NCBI RefSeq assembly: GCF_001649575.2
Contig: NC_051449.1
Span: 18,412,690-18,476,689, forward strand
Source of the DNA: Kryptolebias marmoratus
Lineage: Eukaryota > Chordata > Actinopteri > Cyprinodontiformes > Rivulidae
Direction: 5' to 3'
Length of the DNA stretch: 64,000 nucleotides
Both the position numbers and the translations under genes were made by a program. The notes beneath the pieces are model-generated. The model was not told where the DNA came from and did not search any database. It worked only from the letters and a program-made list of their open reading frames with translations. This document shows positions 1 through 20,500 of this stretch, in pieces; within the stretch, counting starts at the first letter, position 1; every line of letters starts with the position of its first letter.

Positions 1-987
1 TTTTTTAAATTAACCATAATTTCACTAACATTTGTTTTTAATTTGTTCATTTAATCACAAATTAATAAATTTAAGTTTAATCCTTTGTTCTGTACATTTC
101 CACAACTACATAAAGACTATGAAGTAAATAAATAAGTAAAAGGTTTTCTCTTTTGTCATTTACGGAGGTTTCTTTGTTTATAGATGGAACTCTTATTTTC
201 TTGTGGATATTTTCATTTGTTTCAAATTTATATCTTTGTCAAAATACATTTTTTACTTTTGAAAAGTAGTCTTGAAAAATTTCAGCTGTACCGTGGCACA
301 GATTGTTGACATTACTGCCTCACAGCAAGAAAGTTCTGGGTTCAAAACTCATCTGTAACTTTTCTGCTTGGAGTTTGCATGTTCTCTTCATTCATGTTTG
401 GGTTTTCTTCAGATACTTCTGTTTCCTCCCTCAGTCCAAAAACATGCATGTTAGATTATGGATGGTCTAACTCAGAGGGTATTCATCACTAATCATCTGT
501 TTATGCTTCTCATGTCTGATTGGTTCAGAGGCTAAACATGATCTTTAACAACTAGGAGCATGACCCATGCATACAGGAAGTGTTCACACTTTCATGCATG
601 AAGAGATGTGCTGTATGTTGCTGCTCTCTAAGCTATCTGACAGATTACTTTAAAGTTGGATGCTTTGAACTTTGACCCCAGGGTGATTGAGACAGCATAA
701 TATAATCATTTGTGTATTCAAATGTATCTTTGTAGAATATCCTCCTGAATTACAAGGCAGGATTTACCAGTGTTGACATAATATATGGAACATCATATCT
801 GGTCATCCGTCCAGCTATTGTTTAAAGTAAAGTCCATACCATACTGAGCTTTGTACAGAAAATTCATAAGAGTTCAATGAAATAAAGTGCTTCTTACTGT
901 GTCAAGCCCAAATAACAATAATAAAGCATAATTGATTTGATTGTTTTTTCAATTCAAACATTAAACTTGATATTTGTCTGTCCACAG
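1..987 (+). other. Intron of the sodium-channel gene (upstream part outside window)
   Basis: No exon is visible here. The first recognisable channel exon begins at 988, after a CAG acceptor at 985-987, in the middle of domain II segment S6. The preceding exons (domains I and II with their pore loops) must therefore lie before the window. The stretch is AT-rich and contains one degraded SINE-like repeat (291-480). Confidence 0.7.
291..480 (+). repeat. Degraded tRNA-type SINE-like repeat
   Basis: The order of phrases is that of a very common fish interspersed repeat: a GTGGCACAG start, GCCTCACAGCAAGAAAG, a B-box-like GGTTCAAAACTC, GGAGTTTGCATGTTCTC, then CCTCAGTCCAAAAACATGCA. A second copy in the opposite orientation sits at 16525-16628. 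The family is recognised from memory, not from a search. Confidence 0.55.
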
Positions 988-10068
<9,081 letters not shown>

Positions 10069-10124
10069 AACGATCAAATTATCTTCATCTGTTTTGTTTA
10101 CAGATTTTAGAGAGTACTGATGAA

Positions 10125-10130
10125 AATAAA
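10125..10130 (+). terminator. Polyadenylation signal AATAAA, sodium channel gene
   Basis: Canonical AATAAA 57 bases after the stop codon. A second AATAAA at 10476-10481 could serve as a distal site. Confidence 0.55.
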
Positions 10131-13100
10131 TTGTAGTCAAACCATTTTTTTATTATTTTATAAACTGCAAAGTAAGCATGCAATATTTTTCAGTAGCAGC
10201 CTCTGTCTCAGTAGAATAACAGTGGTGCATAGATATATGTTTCATAATGACTATATGTTCTGTAGTCATAACCTTGAAGAGAGTATGTGGAGGTTGTAAG
10301 GTTAAACTTGTCCTCACATCATCATATGAACTCAATACTAATCTCTGAATAAGGACATCACAAAAAAATGAGGTAATCTGTCAGCATTTTATTCTGCTTA
10401 CATTGTTCCTTAAAGCTTCTCTGCCAATTTGAAGTGTCTGTATTTTTGTATAATAAGAGCCTGAACAGCAATGGAAATAAAACTATATATGCCAATAATT
10501 GAATATAATGCACAAGCACTAGCAAACATTAATTATATGTAGGCATAAAAATCATTGGTTTTCTGGTAACTATTAATCAAATAGTTTGACAGCTTGAGCT
10601 CTGAGTTGTTACTGGTTTTCTTCACGTGATCTGATTGTTATGTTATGTCTTTTCATGACGTTTCTTTAGGGTTAAGGTCAGCACTTTAAAATTATCACCT
10701 CGAAAAAAATTACTTTATGCTTTGACCCAATGATATCAGTATTACAGTGTTTTATAGATGGGATAAGGTTTATATAATAGAGTTTTATAATAACCTGAAG
10801 CTTCAGACAAACAAAAAACACTTTTATTAATAAATTATTCAGCTTAAATTTTAGTAAATCTTAGCCCTTTAATTAAAAAAATTAGATTTTGATCTAAATG
10901 TTTAAAAAACTAAATGGCTTTATTTTTGAATTAGCTGACAGTCTTACATAAGACTGAATAATTTTCCTCAATATGGAGTAAATTGTCCAAATTTACAAAG
11001 CACCTTTAAACCTTGTTTAGGTCCCACAAAGTGCTTTACAATCCGTCTCATTTAGACAGCCAAGCATCTCAACATGTTTTTGACTTTAACTGTCATCTTG
11101 TTTGGTTTCAGAAGAAGCTGGTGTCGTATCCACAGGGAAATGCAAAGAACTTTGAACAAACTTACGATCATCACTATACCAACTAAATAGATGAGTTGTG
11201 ACAGGAAACCTTTGGAAATATTACGTTCCTATTTATAACTTTGAAGTAAGTGCTATGAAGGAATTTTCAGATCTTTACATAAGTGTAGAAAGTAGCTATC
11301 CTGCAGTTTCTGACAAAGTTCAGACTAAAAACAGTGCTGTTAGTTATAGGAAACTAGCTTGTGGACTACCTAAAATATTTTTAACAGCGGCCATTAGTTG
11401 AATATAGTATAGTTTATATTATTTTTTACAAAAACAATTAAAAAGCAGTCATTTTAAAAATGTGTCTAAGCCAAGAAAGTTCTAAAAGACAGACACATTG
11501 CTAAAAAAAAATAGAAATAACCCTAAAAGTTAACAAAGACTTTTTTATTTATAAATAATGACTCAAAATGGTTTTCAATGTTTGCAGCTTTTCTTTTGCA
11601 AAGCTAAAAGCAAGTTGGAAACGTTTATAAAATGTATTTTATTAATATTAAGGATTCACATTATGTTTTTTTTCTGATAATCAAACTAAACTTATAGGGA
11701 TAATGTTTAAATTCCTGTTGTGATGAAGCAGAGTTAAAGTCCCTTGGAAAAATAAATACATTCATATTTATTTTTATACAACATTTCTGAATCATATTCT
11801 TCAAGCTACACTCATGAAATTAGCCACAACCAGGCCAAATTATTCTTTATCTCCGAGATGTTACTTTTGCCAGTCTTTAGTTTTACAATCAAAACAAATA
11901 TATTTTGCACATCTAATTTATTTTAAACCAGATTCAGATAGAAAGATGAATGAATCCCAAAGTAACAGACCAAACTTACACCCTTGAACCTGCAAAGAAC
12001 ATTTATTGCTGCTTTTTAAAAATTCACTTTGAAGCATTTTTGGTTGACATGATGAGCTAACAATAATATTATGCATAGGCTACATAATTTTTAAACCTGG
12101 TGACAAATCTGCACATTTTGATGTTCTTAAGAGGTTTATTTTTATTTTTCTAGAAATATGTATTCATGAATACACAAATGTTTTGAATTAATTAATTTAT
12201 ACCAGTAGACTACATACATTTAACTAATACTGGGAGTCAACAAATATTTTCTAGTGGATATTTATGTTTTGTTAAAATAATTTCAACCAAAGCTGCTATT
12301 CTTTTTTTTTTTTCAGAAAACATTAGAATTTAAAGACAAACAGACCTATATGTAATCGTAAATAATTTATATTAATAAATAACAAGAAAGGATGAACTAG
12401 GTATTTTAAGGTTTAAATTTTTTATGAGTAACAGATTTCTTGGACTTGTTTTTTTTTTTGTATGCACCTTAGGCAGATCAAACTTATTTAGGCAGAAAGT
12501 TTGCTTTTTATACATAAATGAGTGTAAATAATTGTTTGTTACTTTCATAGGAACATAAAAAGTAAAGCAGTTCTTATAACTAATTAACATCACAAGTTTT
12601 AGTCACACAAAACAACCTTTCCAGTTAATCTGCAACGTCATATTAGAAGTTAAACTTGTGTGTCACTTATAAAGAAAAGGGCTGTGTGCTAATAATCCCT
12701 AATTTATGTGCCTGACTTTAATTGTTGTCCACACACTTCTCTGAATCCCTGCAGACCATTTAATTTGATCGGGTGGGTGTGAACTGGAGGAGCATGAATG
12801 CACTGAAAGCACAATTTTGTCACCGAGTCTGTAAAGAGCTGATTTTTACCTACTTTTTGTAATGTATTTATATTAAAAGGCCACTTCAGTGACTCTTTTG
12901 ATGGCCAAGGCATGATCAAATTATCTAAATAGTTCATTTTTATATGAAAGACTTTCCTTGAGTACATGATTATCTGTATTGCATGAAGGGAAAACAGTTC
13001 ATGGATTGTTTTATTAAATTGTAATAAAACTCTTTTTTTCCATATTTGTGGGTTTCCCTGTCAGCGCAGTGAATCATACTGTATTTTGGTTTATCGATAA

Positions 13101-13290
13101 GAAATGCTTTTACTGATGTCATGGGAAAACAATAAGTGATGTGACGGGGAAAAATACGACTTCATGATTTATCAACATAATATCAAGCAAAGAATCCCAT
13201 GGACTGAGACAGTTCCTCGTGAAAAATGCAAAAACTGTTTGCTGAAAAGTCAGTGAGTGCAGTCACATTAATGAACACATTAAGACTCTG

Positions 13291-13450
13291 GTTTTAAGAC
13301 AGCGGCTGTCCACGCTGGTCTTGGCCCTGTTAGAACTAGCCATTAGCTTGTCGGTGTCACAGAAATAAACTGTGTTTCTCCAAACTGAGGTTATTCAAAG
13401 AGATATCTGAATCTGGTAAGATGTTTATTGTTCATAATCAAATTCATTTG
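13291..13450 (-). repeat. Solitary arm of the locus's foldback repeat
   Basis: The string GTTTTAAGACAGCGG, then TTAGCTTGTCGG, then TTTCTCCAAACTGAGGT with TTCAAAGAG is shared with the right arms of the foldback elements at 32751-32930 and 35640-35800. Only one arm is seen here, so this is a fragment. Confidence 0.55.
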
Positions 13451-13584
13451 AAGCTTACATTTCTTTATAATACCTCCTTTAAAAAAAACCTCCTTAATAA
13501 ATTATTTTAATTTTTTTTTAATAGGCAGCTCACACGCTTGTACAAACATGCAAACAAAAGAAGACAAAGTTGTTGCTGATTCCT

Positions 13585-13586
13585 TT

Positions 13587-13658
<72 letters not shown>
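13585..13658. repeat. (TTTC)n microsatellite
   Basis: About 18 near-perfect TTTC units in tandem. Length polymorphism is likely. The lysine/glutamate-rich open frame on the minus strand is only its translation. Confidence 0.97.
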
Positions 13659-13660
<2 letters not shown>

Positions 13661-14759
13661 TTCTGTGATTAGCTGTGAATACAGATTTATATTTTGGGGT
13701 TTTCTGTTCAAAAAATGATCACGGGTGCCAATTTGGATTTAGCTCCAAAGAGATTTCCTCTCTCTGGTTGTGAGGGTGGTCAAATCCAACGCTGACCAGC
13801 TGGGATAGAAGGATAATCTGTAAGTTAAAAAAAAAAAAAAAACATCACTTCTTTTAATTATACACGCACACACAAATACACACATTCTGTCTTTTTCTCC
13901 CAACCAGCCCCTGTCTCTTACACACACATGTAAAGTAACATTAACATTAGGAATTTTTACAAAAATGGTTAACATTCACCATCCATTCTTATAATTACTC
14001 TGAATTACATTTGGATTTGTCCATAAAGTGCCAGAAAAATGTGATTTTACTGAATGTGACTTGGTAATTGATCAGATTTTTAAGCATTTGAACATGTGGT
14101 GGAGATTAAAGCTTCATCACTAAGAGACAACATTTTCAAAACGATTAAAAAGGCACTATGACTAATTACAAAACGCATTCACATGCAGGAAAACACAGCA
14201 ATGTCACTGTGATGCAGACTAAGCTAACAGAAGATGTTTGTTAAAAGTCAAAGTGTGGCATGTATTCAACAGTACTGAATAATATATACTGCACTCAACA
14301 AGAATAACCTTAAATTTAATCTTACGCCTCACATTGCTTCAGCATCATTAGCCTAGGAAATCAGATGGAGAGGAAACCAGTTTACATTAGAAAGTTTATT
14401 TTGTTTTGTATGTACAGTAAATAATTCAACAGAAGCTTTTACTTTTACATACATATCTAAACAATTAAGACAAAAAATAAAAGTAAATCTCTTTCTGGCC
14501 ATTTAAAAGTTATCATGCATCAGGGCAATAAAAACATTGGAGGTTTTACAATGGTGAAAAAAAGCTCTCAATCTAACTCTGTTCTAACTCTCACCTCATG
14601 AGATGCGGATAATGACAAAAATATCACACATATAAACATCGGACTGAGTGTCTTTCAGAGTATTTCTTGGCTCAGCTCTCGAGACAGGGTGATAAGCATA
14701 GAGTACTGCCTCTCAGGTGGTTCAGGAATCTGATAAAATGACTTCTGATCGTTTGAAAG

Positions 14760-14945
14760 TATTTTGAGTATGTCCTACTGGGAGGAGAACCTGGAACATA
14801 GTTCAAATTCACTGGAAGGATTATGTCTCCTTTCTGACCTGGGAATGTCTCAGGATCCCCCAGGAGGGGCTGCAGTGTTGCTGGAGAGAGGGATATCTGG
14901 GTCCTGTTGCCTCAGTGATGTGGAGATGGATGGATGAACACTGGA
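14760..14945 (+). mobile_element. 3' end of an RTE/Rex-type LINE, degraded
   Basis: The wording CCTGGGAATGTCTCAGGATCC, CAGGAGGGGCTG, TTGCTGGAGAGAGGGATATCTGGG and the GATGGATGGATGA tail matches the 3' end of fish RTE/Rex3-like retroposons, which end in GATG repeats. Frameshifts prevent a reading frame. Recognised from memory. Confidence 0.6.
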
Positions 14946-16299
14946 TGAATCAAATTATAATTTTGGTTGTTCCAAAGGTCTTATTTTGGTTCATATTGGT
15001 TCTTTTTTTATTGTACTTAAATTACAGTGCAAAGTGAGGTCTTTAAATTTTGAGAGATAACTCTTTAATTTATTTGAAACCTTGAGTCTGAAGGGAGGGT
15101 CCTGGGACAACCACTCCTGGGAAGTTTGGCAGCTGTTTTGATGTTTTCTACTGTAAATAATCTGGTATTTGTATCAATCCCTTCTTTGAGCCTCTAAAAC
15201 TCCTGCTTTTCTAGATCTGCTCACACTTGCTAATGAACTGTTTATCAAAAAATATCTGATAACCAAAAATCACTTGGATGGGTTCTGAATTTCTATGGAA
15301 ACAGTAGAGACATTTTTGTTAAATAAACTGTGACAGAGTGATGTCATGCATTGTTATCCATGTAAGGTAGAAAAAGGAAAACAAATTGACAGAAAAAGAC
15401 AAAAATAGAAAAAAGAACTGGAACCCATCCAACCTATCATTGTCAAAGCTAAAACGCCAGTCACCATTTTCCCTCCTTTGTCTGGAAATTACATGACATT
15501 TTCTCAAATTAGAAAGATTTTTTTAAATAAATAGATTTTTTTTATTGATAAATTGGTTTAGAACTACCATTCAGTGATCTGAGCACTTTTCTGTATATAA
15601 AATCTACCAGCTATATTTTACTGACACTGAATTAAGTCACAGTTGGCCTGGTAAATGTGGCTCCAAGGTACTGAGGATGACCCCATCAAAAGGGTGGGGA
15701 ATTTAATAACTAAAAAAGAGGATATAGCCTTTTAGGTACAAGCTCTCTTCTGCCAGTCAGCATGCACTACAGAGATTTACTTAGTCATGGTGGCTAACAG
15801 TGTCCAGATGGCCTGATGAAGCACTATCTAATTACTTCTCCTATGAATCCTCTGTTACAGATAAGTACTTACTGGGCCATCACTCTTTCATTTCCTTCAC
15901 TGCCCCCGCGTGAGCACTCACGCATTTACAGATCGGTCTAAAGTTGTGTCTGGGTTCTGAATAAAACTATAAGAGGGATAATACCTAACTATAATAAATA
16001 TTTGATGATTTTTTTTTTTTTTTTGCAGATAGTGCAGAGTTTTAACTAAGTGAGCTGAGATCCCATCAGAAGATCCTGCTGAGCTGTCCATCCAGTGCAA
16101 GCTGTGCAGCAAATTTTAGGCTCAGCCGTGAGTCTGATAGTTCACCAGCTCCACAGCAGACAACAGAAAACACAGATTTGTTCAAGTTGTAGTAAATCTT
16201 TCAGTAACTAACATGACCCGACCGTTCACAGCTGTAGTCACACAACTGAGAGACTGTTTCAGTGTAGTTTTTTTCGTTTGTTTCAGGTGGTTCAAACAT

Positions 16300-16431
16300 A
16301 CATATTAGAGATCAAACACAGGAGAAATGTCATACCTGTGCTCTGACCGCAGCAAGGCCTTCATCTATGCTGGAGAGCAGCAGATACACAGATATTCACT
16401 TCTGGAGAAAGGCTGTACAAGTATCCTGTAG
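16300..16431 (+). pseudogene. Decayed C2H2 zinc-finger fragment
   Basis: From 16315 the frame reads NTGEMSY, then LCSDRSKAFIYAGEQQIH, and stops at TAG 16429-16431. This is the TGEKxY linker plus a finger core (xCxxCxKAFxxxxxLxxH) with the second zinc cysteine changed to Arg and no following ORF. It lies 1.2 kb upstream of the intact zinc-finger gene. It may be a remnant of an older finger gene or exon. Confidence 0.45.
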
Positions 16432-16524
16432 AAGATGGTTTACCATGCAACGCAAGGTGACACTTTATACGAGGAATGACTTTATGTGTGCTCTGAATGT
16501 GGGAGCACACATAAATCTAATGTG

Positions 16525-16628
16525 GAGCAAACCCACAGGGAGAACATAGAAACTCCACACAGAAAGGTCAAGAGGTCAACCTGCAACCTTCTTTAGTTGA
16601 CAGCTTTAACCATTGCCACACAACCTAC
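16525..16628 (-). repeat. SINE-like repeat, minus orientation
   Basis: The reverse complement reads GGTTGTGTGGCAATGGTTAA, AGAAGGTTGCAGGTTGACCTC and CTTTCTGTGTGGAGTTTC, the same family as at 291-480. Confidence 0.55.
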
Positions 16629-17319
16629 ATATGCCTCGATCACCTAGAAAACAGTGTAAACTGAGACTGCCTGATTCTGCAGCTAATTTGCACTGATTGT
16701 GGCGTCGACCTTTGAAGTTGTGCAATAAGTTTTGCTGTCACTCTTAATTATAATAATGTGTTGCAGAAACATCTGGCCCATTACCTTCCTTTTGATCTGT
16801 TTTCATTTCAAACTTATTATTTTAAGTGCAGCTTTTTGTCTTAATTTTGTTATCTGAAGTCCAAATGTGTAAAATATGAATGAAAACATGTTTCTCAGTA
16901 CCTACTTATATTGTCACCTAATGCTCCATTTCTATCTGAAGTGAAGTGAATATAAATAAAAATATAAATTTTAAACGTAAAAAAATTACATTAATAATAT
17001 AGCAAATTTTCCCTTATATTCCTTACAGCTGTAAAATGTCAGTCAATAGAGAAATGTACTTTAGTTGCTTTAGTCTTTTGAAAAAAAAAACTTTTATAAT
17101 TGATCAAAAATTAATTTTAAACATTTTTATGTTTATGTTTTTTATGTTTCATATTTTATGCAGTAATTTTATTGTATTTATTTTCGAACAAATTGCTTGT
17201 TTCGGGTTTTTTTTTTACAACTACTACTCAACAAATTTATTTTAATCTTGATAAATTTCAGACGTCTAAAATGTAGGTCTTTGAAGAATATGTATACATC
17301 TTATAGCGCTTGTTTTTTA

Positions 17320-17589
17320 CCTTTGAATGTCCCGTACTGCGGTGCGAGTGAGTGGCGCCGTAGAGTGTGTGAGCCTTTTTTTATCCGGGCTGCCCGGTAG
17401 TTAAAAACGAGCGTCATCGCGCCATCCGGCCACTGACAGCGCTAATGCTCCCCTAGAAGGACTGCGTGTTTCAGGAAGAAGTTGGCGCCTGAAGCTCCGG
17501 ACTCGGGTAGCTATAGCACGCTAGCCGAAACTATGAAAGAAACTGTGCTGCATTGAACTTTATTTGTGGAGTTATTGAAGAATTCCGAA
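17320..17589 (+). promoter_or_regulatory. Promoter and 5' UTR region of the TINF2-zinc-finger gene
   Basis: A local rise in GC and CpG (CCGTACTGCGGTGCGAG, GAGTGGCGCCG, CATCGCGCCATCCGGCC) in otherwise AT-rich DNA, ending just before the first ATG at 17590. There is no TATA box at a sensible distance. This suits a broadly expressed, CpG-type promoter. The start site cannot be placed. Confidence 0.5.
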
Positions 17590-20500
17590 ATGAACGACAT
17601 GGGTATGTATTACATCGCAAAACTTGGATCAATTGCGTGTTTGTACTTCCTTTGCGCCTAGCCGAAAAGCTAAAGCGAAAGCTTAGCTAAGGCTCCGCAG
17701 GCCTCGTCTAATCCCTGGAACAAAAATTGTTTTGCTCAGTGATAAACCGGTGTTTTGCCTCGCAGTCCTAGCAGCCTGGTGGCTAACAGGTTAGCGTTAG
17801 CATTGTGGCTAACATGTTAGCATTAGCACAAAGCATAAAAGGTTGCGACGCTACTAGACTAAACAAGTTTTTAAAATATTTTAACGCATCTGAAATTCAG
17901 TACAACTTTAGTTCGTTAAAGCAACCAGTCATAACATGGTTTAATTGCAATAAAATGTGTGATTTCTAACATTTAGCGTTCAGGGACTGATAACCGGTCA
18001 GGTCAGCAGCAGCTCATGTCACGTGAATTGTGCGCAGCGTTATCAGCGTAAAACCACGCCTGAGCATCTGAAGACTTAAGTGCAAACAAAACGAATAATA
18101 GGCTTTAAACTTGATGCAAAGTTGGTGCTTAGAATAAAGCAGCTCACTTTATGGTTACATGGTAGTGCTGACTAAAATATGGGGTGCTGTGTTTCTTTGC
18201 AGTCATGATTTACAGCCTCCAGCCAGCACTGGGGACTATTCACCTTCTTCCAATAAATATTGTTTCTACAAATCACAAACAATTTTTAACTTCCTGAATT
18301 TAATTAATTCACTTTCAGCTAACCAGTCTCTCTTTTAGGACAACCATTTCTTCATACCAAGTGATCAATATGATGTTCACATGCTGTTTTTTAAGTTTTA
18401 TGTGTGGAAAAAAATGCACTTTTTCTCTAAAGAGTTCAGCGTCCCCCTGTCTTCCCTGGCACTCCTGGTCCCACCACTTCGACTAATGTCAGCAGTGATG
18501 TGGGAGGTAGTGAGGCAGAGGAACATAAAGCATTATGGGAAACTGGAGGAGTTTGTGTCCATGGTAACGGATGCGGTTCCCGATCTGATGAGTAAAAGAG
18601 AGGGGAGGCTACTGTCATTGGGCCTCAGAGCAAGGGTAAGTGAAATGTTCAAATCCTGGCTTTAAAAAGACACCAGCAGAGAGGGTGTGAGCAGCAACAT
18701 CAGACTCACAAACTACATCTCCTGCAGACAACTCTTGAGCTGTTGCGCTCTGAACGCCCTGAAGATCTCAAGGCCGTTGAGACTCACCTTAACAGAATCC
18801 GTAACTCATGCATCGAGGAGGTGAGGGATACTTTTACTATTCTCATTATCAATTAATGCATAGATTTAACTTCTATCCATCTTTTAAGTCAAATAATATT
18901 GTTTGATTGTCCTTTAATTGAGACTTTGAACTTTAGATATTAGTTATGACCATTTTTTGCTATATTTTTGGCATTTACATGCAGAATAATAATCAGATTA
19001 TGCAGCGATGAGAGAAGAAATTGTTCTTTATCAATCTTACTTGTTTGTTTATTTAAGGATCCCCATTAGTCTACTAAATGGAGAGACTATTCTTCCTGGG
19101 GTCCACATACAAAATTTAAAATATTACAAACAATTCATTCGAAACATCACATTTAAAATCAAAAACAAAACCAAAATATGTCAATTATTGTACAAATAAC
19201 ACTTGCTGGGTTAAAATTCTAGTCTTATTTCATTCTGAAGTACAGATTTTTTGAGATACATTTTGAAAACATGATTTTGCATCAGCCTAATGGATTGAGG
19301 CAGTATGTTCCAGAGGGTAACAGCTCTGTATACAAAGGTTTTTTCAGTGCACCAGTTCTTGACTATCTAGACTGGTATTTAATGCTATATTACCCTGGTT
19401 TCACATGGCTTGTTGTTTTATAATCCAGACAAATGATCCAGTGATTGAAGCTCCAGAAGCCAACTTTATGAAGCTCGTTCAAGGCCTCATTGAAGACACT
19501 GATGGCAGGGAACACTTTCTTAAGGTAGAAGTTGCACGATTTCCATGGTGAAATAAAATAATTACTGAAACATCTGAAACGTTTGTATATTCATGAGGAT
19601 AATTCTTTTTTAACAGAATGTGTTTCCTTTGGAATATGGCCCTGATTTTGACACCGCATTAGAGACTCTAGTTTGTGAATTCTTTACAAGACTTGAGGAG
19701 CTGCTTCCAATACCAGATTTCAAACAGGCAAGAGATCATTAGAAGATAATAGTGAATAAGGCCGTTGTCGACTGTATTTTTAATGTTTTTTCTGTTTTTA
19801 TCCTTGCCTTTAGACTGCATCTTGGATCAGTGCCGCTCCTGCTGTGCTGGAGGAGTATATGCAGTGTGTCTCAAATGGAGACGACCTTAAATTTCTTCTT
19901 CAGAGCAAACAGTGCCATGGAAAGTTGGCAAAGAATACTGTTGGTAAGTTTGTCTATATTTTAAATGTACAGCCCTTATGCTTTAGCTTAACATGCAGGG
20001 CATTTGTAGTAATGGTTGTGTTCATTTTTTCTGCAGTTCCGTTTCAATCAGACGATCTTCTGATTCCATCTCTGGCCCTCCCACCATCCCTGGAAGTGGC
20101 CATCTCCTCCCATCCGAATGCTTGTGATGATGAAAATACCGACGTCCCTCAAATTGTCATGTTCGACGAAGAACTGTCCACAAACCCTTCTACTTCAACA
20201 GACTTCCCAGAATCGCCAAAAAATCCGGACATCCCTTCATCCCCTCGCAGAAGACAGCAGTCAGCAGTCCATAAATGCCCCGAGTGTGATAAATGTTTCA
20301 AGCATCACTCTGTCCTCATTGAACACCAGAGGGTCCACAGCGGTCTGCAGCCCTACAACTGTTCTGAGTGTGGCAGGGCTTTCAGAACAGCCACTCTGCT
20401 GGCTGGACACAGGCTCCGGAAGTGTAAAAACGCTGCATATCTTTGTATTAAATGCGGCAACAGCTTTCCAACTTCACTAGACAAATTCAGGCACCACTGC

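Larger units (their letters stand above)
10131..17319. other. Intergenic region, sodium channel to TINF2-zinc-finger gene
   Basis: Seven kilobases of AT-rich DNA with no convincing gene on either strand. Identified contents are a foldback-arm remnant (13291-13450), a TTTC microsatellite (13585-13658), a LINE tail (14760-14945), a decayed zinc-finger fragment (16300-16431) and an inverted SINE-like copy (16525-16628). The long open frames here are short and low-complexity. Confidence 0.6.

Noticed and set aside
291..480. tRNA gene
   Set aside because: A B-box-like word is present, but there is no A box with correct spacing and no cloverleaf; it fits a degraded SINE.
13502..13711. Lysine/glutamate-repeat protein on the minus strand
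   Set aside because: It is only the translation of the TTTC microsatellite.
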